Source: Desarmillaria ectypa
Taxonomy: Eukaryota > Basidiomycota > Agaricomycetes > Agaricales > Physalacriaceae
Direction: 5' to 3'
Length of the DNA: 64,000 nucleotides
NCBI GenBank assembly: GCA_030407005.1
Contig: JAUDYN010000001.1
Span: 558,001-622,000 of the forward strand
Positions 56,300 through 64,000 of the stretch are shown one piece after another (position 1 is the first letter of the stretch; each line of letters starts with the position of its first letter). The notes beneath the pieces are model-generated. The model did not search any database and was not told where the DNA came from. It saw only the letters and a program-made list of their open reading frames with translations. The position numbers were made by a program, and so were the translations under genes.

Positions 56300-59200
56300 T
56301 CAGGATTCACTATAGATAATTGTGTCAGTTTCTTTCAGGAGTGTGATGTACCTGTTCATTTTTAATTCCTTAGGGGTCTTCAGCTTCAGAGTCTTTGAAG
56401 TCACCTGTTGTATTTTGTTTATAGATAATTTTCTAGAAAAATCTGTGTCAGTCTGACCCATGGAAGCCGAGGACTCACCTTTGTAATACTGGGTCAAGCA
56501 AGAGGAATTGAACCCTTATCAACCTATCCTTTTACTTCCTTGATCTTGGTCATAGGCAGCACCACTTTGTTAGTGGGCCCTACTGACCGAATGTCCTTTG
56601 TATTCTTTCTCCTGGGGCAATCCTTACTCAGGTGACCTTTTTCATTACACCTAAAACACCTACCCTCGGCTCTTTGCCGATCGATGTCCATGGACTTCTC
56701 TGTCTCTCCATATGTCATCCATCAACCAGTTCTGGCATCCCAATTGACTCCCATGTTAGCAGTCAGCTTTGGAGCCAAGGAACTTGTCACCCCAGCAGCA
56801 AAGCTGCCACCAGGGCAATGGCTTTGCCGCTGGGGTGCTGTTGTGATTGGGGATGGGAGTCCTTCTTCTGCCCGTCCCAGGGTGTGCTGGTGGTCTGGTC
56901 AAAGACCCATTTCCTCTGCCTTTCTTTGTACATGCACAGAATGTGCTCCTTCCATTCTGGGTATGAGCGCAGTATATTAACACCCTTGTTCAAGATGAAA
57001 GTCATATAGGAGGATGGTACTTCTAGTCAGACGGCCTTCACTATGGCACTGCGTTCTGCCTCATCAGTTCTCCGGCCTGCTAGTTTGGCCTCCTCATCCA
57101 ACTTCTGGAAGTAATGAGAGGTGGGCTGCATTCCCATTCAAAGGTCGATCATCCACTTTTTATGGATTTCCTTGATAGCGGGGTCTTGGAATTGACAAGA
57201 GACCAGATTGACAAAGTCCACCCAATTGGAATAGCAGAAGTGGGTGGCGGTTCCATCATATGAATCACTGATCCAGAACTCAGGTCTCTTGTAGACCCAC
57301 CAATCTTTGGTGGCTCCCTCAAAGTGGGAGCTCATGAATAGTACCAGGTGTGATGGCACCTGGAAGTAGTGTCAGAACACTTCAAAATAGGTGATGCAAT
57401 CGCCTATGAAGCGTTCAATATCATCATGGTCCCCTTTGAATGAGGTAGGGACTTTGATGAGTGTTGGCTTGATGCCCAGATAGGGGGCATCAGTGGGGGC
57501 ATTCCCAATGGGGTTGGGAATAGGGTTGGGAGGACCCTTGCCAGGGGGCAGTCTTGGGATCAAATATTGATCCAGCCTATACCTAGGATAACCTCTTGGT
57601 GGCTCCATGGGTCTTCCCCTCTCCGGCTCCTTTCCCTTCTAGTTGAGGAGATTTGCCATTACTTCTTGAGTGGTCTCCTCCATTTTGAGCTCCTCATGTA
57701 GCTCCATGATTCACTTCTCCTTTTCAGCTAACTGGGCCCTTGCCTTCTGCTGAATTTCTTCTGTCATGGTTCTTAATGGCCTTGCACCAGCAGTTCCTGC
57801 AGGGCTTGCTTTAGCATCCATGTCTTCTCCCATGCTAGCAAAGAGAATACTACCACCCTGATAAGGGTGGTATCCTTGGTGATGTGCCTGATGGTGTGGT
57901 GGAGAATCAGGCAGGGGTTTTGGTCTTGTGACCAGGGTGTCTGGGGAGTAATCCAGAATTGTTTCGTATTGGGGCTGGTGGTATTCCAGCCCATTGTAGT
58001 AACCTGTATTGTAGGTAAATGTTTTATACTGGGGCCTTTGCCCCCATCTACTCCTCTCGCTGGGTCTCCAATACCCATAAGTGTCATAGAGAGCATTCCA
58101 GCTCTCTTTGCTCATTCTCATCTCAGGCTTGAAGCCCTGGTAATATATCCCTGACAGCAGAGAGGAATAGCTGATGTTCTCAGTTTGCCCATACTCGGGC
58201 ACAGAGTGTGGCATCTGGGTTGGGACCCCATATGGGATTCCCCCTATTGAGGGCAAGCCACTTGTCCATGTTCAGTCTGGACTCTGTCCAGAGCATTCAT
58301 GCCTCAACATCTCAGTATCGGATGTCCCAGGCGGCGGATCTGAAGGGGCCAAATAGACCCCTGTCAAACTCGGAGAGTTCGGGCCAGTTGTAGTCAGCCC
58401 CATTGGGATTAAAGAGGCTGTCGGGGGGGAAGGGAGTGGGCGGGGTCTTGGCATTGAGCTCCCTGTCATTGTCAGAGAGCTCGATAATGGGGAGCGAGTT
58501 GGAGAAGTCTGTCCCCCAGGGGCCATTGGGTGTTTCTTGGGCCCAGGGCCCATAGAGGTCGTTTTGATCTATTTCTGGATCATCGGCAGTGATGTGCTTG
58601 GTAATAGCAAGTGACAAAAGAATTAGGGAATGGCAATGAACACCAATCACACTAAACCTCTTACTACTCTACACTTAATCACCAATATTGAATTCGGGCG
58701 GTTTCAAGTACGATGGAAGCACTCTGCAGACTTCAATAATCAAGTACAATTGTCTTAAAGACGTTTTATTCATTACTAGTGAGTTTATACAAAGTACTAC
58801 TTGTACTAGTAGGGTGAGTAAGACACAATTGGATAAAAGTGACTTGGTTTGAGCTACTGTGCTTGTTCTGACTGAAACTGCTTCAGACTGGTGGCACTCT
58901 TGGCCCTATACTGCTTCCTACAAGTGATAAACACTTGACTAGCCACACTCTTGGCTAACTAGTGGCACTCTTGGCCTAAGAATAAACTATAACTCTGAGA
59001 ACTTTGCTTGAACTAACTTCAAAACACTCTGAACCTTTGCAGGACACAACAGTGACTCTAATGGACTTCAATTCAATGCAATTCTATGGGTGACTTAGCA
59101 ACTATTAATCACTTTGTCGAGGTTAAGCACAAATGCCTTTAATTGAGGACACCAGTTACTACCAGTGAGGGCTCAACTGCAGGGATGGCTTGCCTGCTTT

Positions 59201-60346
59201 GCACAAGTGCCCATCCCACTACTTATATACTACTGAGGCAGAACTATAAATATCATCTGGGTATAGAGTATATTGGTAAGGATTTCTTAGCTAGTCATGA
59301 ATAATGGTGAATAATCACACAATAGTCGGTCTAGTCTGTTTTCTTTTCAAATATTCAGTCTAGAGACTCCACAGTTGGTCTTTCTGCACCCTTGGCCCAA
59401 CTACATGCCCTAGTAATGTGGTTATATGGATATCCGGATATTGGTGCCTGTAACAGCTATCTGATCATGATCGAGGGTGCAGTCTGGCTCCACTAGTATT
59501 GATCATAAGAGATCTATATTGCAGTAGTCAGATCTGGGCTCAAGGTTAATCCATTCCTAATTTATTTCTAAGTCCTGTTTCAAGATTTCCATGTGACTAG
59601 TTATCCTGACTTAGGCATTTATGCCCAGTCTGGGCTGCTAGTGACAGAACTTCATGAAATCTATGTACTCTACTCCTGGGTTTTGTGTGCTAGTAGCATC
59701 CTTTGTTTGCTAGTGGCTGTATTTCACTTAGTCCTGCTAGCATTTGAGTTACTAGTCTGGCTGGCTGGTAGATTTAACCCACTAATAGTGTTGCATCTAA
59801 GTCCTGGCTCTACCAGTTGCTTACTGCTTTTAACTATCAGCTTGAAGCCTCAGCTATAGTCCTCTATGTATCACTAGTATAGGATAGATATGCAATAGTA
59901 TTGTTACAAAATTGCAAAATCTAGGTGTGAATGCATAGACAGCATATCAGCAGAGAGGGGCTCATTGTTGGGCCACTCAGGGGAAGAAACTGGGGACCTG
60001 GGAGATACTCTCTGATTGTGGGGTTGTAAGATGAGGGGAGGGGGTAGGGAGTATAGAGGTGGGGGGTTGTCGATCTCAGCCCATACGTCCCTCATGTATT
60101 CCTGGGCTGGGGTGGTGGGGGGTCGTTCCAACCTAAATGTGGCAAGTCTTGCTCATGGGTTGGCTTCATATGCATCCTCAATGGAGGAGGCAGGGGTAGT
60201 TGGGTTTGTGGATTGAACCCAGGGGCGAACGAGTGGATTCTCCACTCTGTGTCCCAGTCTTGCAGTGGGTATCCTCCTGGGAAGGACATGATTGAGGTGG
60301 GGAGGTGGGCAATGTGGAAGGGTTGGGGGTTGGGGTTGCCTTTCAT
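56300..60346 (-). pseudogene. gag of element A, split by a family C insertion
   Basis: Starts near 60,346 (MKGNPNPQPFHIAHLP). It is Pro-rich and reaches PNNEPLSAD at 59,950, where family C and the GCAG duplication intervene. It resumes in the same frame at 58,589 (DDPEIDQNDLYGPW). Later parts: PTSFKGDHDDIERFIGDCIT and MPSHLVLFMSSHFEGATKDW (capsid, about 57,470-57,290), and the CCHC knuckle CFRCNEKGHLSKDCP (about 56,655-56,611). Several stops interrupt it. Confidence 0.8.
58590..59949 (-). repeat. family C LTR-like element, solo copy 2, in gag of A
   Basis: Plus-strand ends TGATGTGCTTGG and GCATATCA, flanked by GCAG (58,586-58,589 and 59,950-59,953). It is 1,360 bp; the extra length over copy 1 comes from an added segment with repeated GTGGCACTCTTGGCC words. 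Confidence 0.85.
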
Positions 60347-60536
60347 GGCAAAGAAGTATTCATGCTTCTTCTTTGTATGTTAATATGAGAAGAGCACTAA
60401 AAAGAATTAAAAGTGCAGTGCTGCAGAGAGCAGCACTGATGGTGATAGTTCATTGTTCATTCTGGTTGTCATTGGTCATAGAAATGTTACTTTATGGCTA
60501 GCATTGAAGGAACGGGTTGGGGAATCTTTTGACTAA

Positions 60537-60953
60537 TGTTATGGCCTTGTCTATCACATGACTTGGGACATAAGCTTTGGTCTCTATGAGCTGCTTCACA
60601 TTTGGGCAGTCACTTGTTGTAGAGACTTGGGCTAAGTCTTTGGTGTATGAATAGAAAGTATATGAATGTAATTTAGTTGAAAGATAGAGTACAACAGTGT
60701 AGTTTACTCTACTTATATACTGTATGTATGGCATTATATTTAGATGAAACAGTATGGTCCATGCAGGAACAGTGTTGAAGTGAGATGGTCCTAGAAGGAT
60801 CATAGTCCAATGAGAACAGTTTGGGGTAACTATGGATGAGAATGAGGGTGGAGGTCGGTGAGTGTGTCAATATAAAGTGCAGACTGTGGCTGATTAGATG
60901 GCTGAGTCATGGATATGACTTGGATAAGATAAGATAATGGAAAAATTGTAACA
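60537..60953 (-). repeat. 5' LTR of element A (417 bp)
   Basis: Plus-strand ends TGTTATGGCC and AATTGTAACA. It has the same length as the 3' LTR, without indels and with about 21 transitions between them by hand count. Confidence 0.92.
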
Positions 60954-63204
60954 TTGAGGAGGTACTAACTTCTTGAAGGTCTTCTTCAGTTTTTCAGCAT
61001 TAGCAGTGGCTGCTAATTCATTTGCATAGTGTATGGCTCAGAGGATGAGCTCCTCTTGCATGTTGACTGTGAGAATGGTTTCACCATCCTCTAGTTCTTC
61101 ATTCCACTGGTCTTCATCATCAGAATTGGGGAGAGGGAATGGATTTATAATGCATTGACAATATCCAAAAATCATTGTTCTGGTTTTCCAATTGATTACC
61201 AGATTATGGCATTTAAGCCAGTTGTAGCCCAAGTAAATGGTCTTGGAGCCTAAGTTAGTGACAGCTAGGTCAATTTGTTCAGTATGACCACTGATGGTCA
61301 TTCTGAGTTCTGCAAACTCCATGATATCATCTGCCTTATTGCAGATTCCATCAGCATTGTATATGGGGATGGGAGCAGCAGATTTTCAGGTATCCAGCTG
61401 GTATTGTAGGATGTAAGTCCAATTGATAGAGCTACTTATGCAGCCACTATCCAACAGAGCCCTGGTGGTAAGGGTCTTCTTCCCTATATATGGAGAGAGT
61501 TGAATATCCATCATGAAGTCCTGTCCAGGACTCTTAGTTCTGTGGATATATTGGATTGGCTCTCAGAGTTTGTAGAGTCATTCTTGAGCTTGACTCTCTG
61601 CAGTCTTTAAGCTCATGATGAGCTCATCAGTGATCTCTCTGAGTTGTTTGGGATGTACCCATGTGGAGAGAGCAGCTTTGGCAATGGCCAAGTTTTTTGT
61701 GGTGTGGATGGTACATAGAGTCCAATCAACCCCAAATGGTTTATATCATATGTGATTTGGTATTTCCTTTTTTAGAAGTATATTAGGTTTTAATAATTTG
61801 GTTACCCCCTTGTTAGGCAGGATTTTGAGTTCAAGTGTTAGAGTCAGTGCTCTTGGTTTGGACTGTTGCACCTTCCAGATTAGGAAGACTATGTCATCCT
61901 CTTTATCAGGTACTTTGATAATGATGGTTCTGTGAAACTGCCCCTTTTTTACCACCTGGGCACTAGCAGATCCTCTCTGTTCTTTGGCTGTCACTACTGC
62001 TGATAAGGTGGGAGTCATAGCACTATCCTCTTCAGAGGTGTTGATATAGTCATCAGGGTCAGATCCTACCATGATCATGATATCCATCAATGCCAGCATT
62101 TCAACCAACCCCTTCTCTTAGGCTGAGTCTGGTAGTGTACAGCTTTTCCTCTGGGTAGTGTGCCCTATACTACTTGGATATAGTGGCCTGTCCTCAGATC
62201 CTTGGAGGTCTTGAGGGTCCTGGGATTCTTGCTAGTCAGCTGACCTACCTCTTGTTTCCTTCAGTCTTTGGGCTTAATAGGCCTTTCTATCCTCCAATGG
62301 CCCTGATGAAGCATGACTTGGCTCCATAAATGGGGGTGCAGAGGTGTTCAGCTTCAGAGGTCTGAGGACATCCTATCTACTGACTCCAGTCTACAGTTTT
62401 ACCCATGTATCCAGTACACTCTGCATAGCAAGTCCATTAGACTTTGTTGCAGTGTCAGCACCACCTGACACTATGGCTGCTTTGTTGGGGGCTCAGGAGT
62501 CACTATAGATAGTGGTATCAGCATCTTTTATCAGGATGATGTATCTGTTCTTTTTTGATTCTTCAGTGATCTTTGGATTCAGAGTTCATAACAAAGGTGG
62601 TAGTATTTTTTGTGGATTATGTAAATGTCTAGATGCATGTATATTAGTCCAACCTGTGGCATCCAAGAACTCACCAGCTGAGACATTGGTCAAACAAGAG
62701 AAATTGAACCCTTGTTGACCTAGTCTTTTGCCTCCTCAATCTTAGCCATAGGTGGTTCCACTGCATTAGTGGTCCCTACTGACTGAATGTCCTTATACTC
62801 TCTTCTCTTAGGGCAATCCTTTGCCATGTGCCCTTTCTCATTGCATCTAAAACAGTGACCTTCCACTTTTTGTCAGTCAACTTCCATCAGCTGTCCCACC
62901 TCTCTGTATGATATCCATCAGCCTGTACCTAAATCCTGACTGGGACTGATATTGGCCATTGGTTTTGAAGCTGAGAAACTTGTTGCCCCAGTGGCAGCTT
63001 TGCCACTGGGTTGATTTTGAGGGTGGTAGTCCTTCTTCAGTCCCTCCCAGGGGATTCTGGTGGTCTGGTCAAAGACCTATTTGTGCTGTCATTCTTTGTA
63101 CATGTGCATTATCTGTTCCTTCCATTCTGGATAGGTGTGAGGAATGTTAATGCTCATGTTGGAGATAAACATTGTGTATGATGAGGGGACCCCCAATCAT
63201 ATAG
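60954..63204 (-). pseudogene. gag and protease remnant of element B
   Basis: Zinc-knuckle region near 62,850 (CFRCNEKGHMAKDCP reading), protease with DSGC near 61,460 and IYLGYNWLKCHNLVINWK at 61,322-61,038. It continues to the linker KKLVPP at 60,960, where element A is inserted; the reading resumes with YQSFRDLFSKESF at 51,280. Confidence 0.78.
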
Positions 63205-64000
63205 TGATGTGCTTGGTAATGAGGAGTGACAAAAGAATTAGGGAATGGCAATGAACACCAATCACACTAAACCTCTTACTACTCTACACTTAATCACCAA
63301 TATTGAATTTGGGTGGTTTTGAGTATGATGGAAGCACTCTGCAGACTTCAATAATCAAGTACAGTTGTCTTAAAGATGTTTTATTCATTACTAGTGAGTT
63401 ATATAAAGTACTACTCACACTAGTGGGGTTGGTAAACACTTGACCAGTCACACTCTTGGCTGACTAGTGGCACTCTTGGCCTAAGAATAAACTATAACTC
63501 TGAGAACTTTGCTTGAACTAACTTCAAAACACTCTGAACCTTTGCAGGACACAACAGTGACTCTAAGGAACTTCAATTCAATGCAATACTATGGGTGACT
63601 TAGCAACTATTAATCACTTTATTGAGGTTAAGCACAAATGCCTTTAATTGAGGACACCAGTTACTACCAGTGAGGGCTCAACTGCAGGGATGGCTTGCCT
63701 GCTTTGCACAAGTGCCCATCTCACTACTTATATACTACTGAGGCAGAACTATAAATATCATCTGAGTATAGAGTATATTGGTAAGGATTTCTTAGCTAGT
63801 CATGAATAATGGTGAATAATCATGCAATAGTTGGTCTAGTCTGTTTTCTTTTCATATAGTTGGTCTAGAGACTCCACAGTCAGTCTTTCTGCACCCTTGG
63901 CCCAACTACATGCTCTAGTAATGCAGTTATATGGATATCTGGATATTGGTGCCTGTAACAGCTATCTGATCATGATCAAGAGTGCAGTCTGGCTACACTA
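63205..64000 (-). repeat. family C LTR-like element, copy 3, cut by window end
   Basis: Starts TGATGTGCTTGGTAATGAGG and follows copy 2 closely to the window end. It interrupts the gag of element B. The expected 4-bp duplication would be ATAG (63,201-63,204). Confidence 0.8.

Larger units (their letters stand above)
51286..60953 (-). mobile_element. Ty3/gypsy chromovirus A, full length, inactive
   Basis: Two 417-bp LTRs, target duplication TTGAG on both sides (51,281-51,285 and 60,954-60,958). Internal order on the minus strand is gag, protease, RT, RNase H, integrase, chromodomain. That order with a chromodomain marks it as a chromovirus. It is inserted in element B and carries a family C insertion in its own gag. 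Without that insertion it is about 8.3 kb. No canonical TGG-type tRNA binding site follows the 5' LTR, so self-priming as in Tf1-like elements is possible. Confidence 0.9.
47741..63204 (-). mobile_element. old Ty3/gypsy chromovirus B, split by element A
   Basis: Transcribed right to left. The internal region is in two parts, 60,954-63,204 (gag, protease) and 48,124-51,285 (reverse transcriptase to chromodomain), followed by a 3' LTR at 47,741-48,123. Element A separates the parts in the protease-RT linker. The upstream end is interrupted by a family C repeat at 63,205 and lies outside the window. Many stops show that it is dead. Confidence 0.85.

Noticed and set aside
1..64000. tRNA and rRNA genes
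   Set aside because: Scanning by eye for B-box-like GGTTCRANNCC with a cloverleaf partner found none convincing; a covariance-model search would be decisive.
47741..64000. Classic ascomycete RIP (CpA-targeted)
   Set aside because: Paired copies show changes at former CpG sites, giving TG/CA pairs, which fits CpG methylation decay rather than CpA-preferring RIP.

Overview
The window looks like a chromosome segment of a basidiomycete fungus, most likely an agaricomycete. Genes in the central part are split by 50-65 bp GT-AG introns. Several belong to families that are typical of mushroom genomes: DUF6535 and DUF6534 membrane proteins, a DUF4203 (TM7S3/TM198-like) membrane protein, fungal aminoglycoside-phosphotransferase-like proteins, an F-box protein and an FtsJ-like methyltransferase. 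No prokaryotic features, tRNA, rRNA or CRISPR array were seen.

The window has three compositional zones. Positions 1 to about 2.9 kb and about 43.9-64 kb are poor in CpG, rich in TG/CA and packed with decayed retrotransposons. The central island (about 2.9-43.9 kb) keeps its CpGs and holds the host genes.

Left edge (1-3.9 kb): tail of a copia-type element (gag zinc knuckle, polypurine tract, LTR) and one unexplained 168-codon open frame. At 3.9-7.1 kb two copies of one lysine/aspartate-rich secreted-protein gene lie head to head on a 1,404-bp inverted repeat with no mismatch found. At 7-24 kb there are small hypothetical genes, a phosphotransferase pseudogene, two disrupted DUF6535 genes (one carrying a TIR-flanked insertion), a DUF6534 gene, a ubiquitin-like-fold protein and an FtsJ-like methyltransferase. 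At 25-40 kb there are mostly intact genes: a secreted jelly-roll-like protein, an O-methyltransferase, a sugar-porter MFS transporter, a three-repeat Myb protein, a DUF4203 membrane protein, a small hydrophobic-tailed protein, an F-box/LRR protein and a disordered protein with GWI motifs. They do not form an obvious pathway.

Right part: 41,852-43,518 is a complete LTR element that encodes only gag (207-bp LTRs, 5-bp target duplication, repeat-rich leader, no pol). From 47.7 kb on, an old Ty3/gypsy chromovirus (B) is split by a younger relative (A, 51,286-60,953, target duplication TTGAG). A 1.3-kb LTR-like element (family C) sits in the gag of both. The two LTRs of A differ only by transitions, mostly reciprocal TG/CA states of former CpGs, which points to methylcytosine deamination as the decay process.

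Exon coordinates were worked out by hand from reading-frame continuity. Family names rest on recognised motifs, not on database searches.
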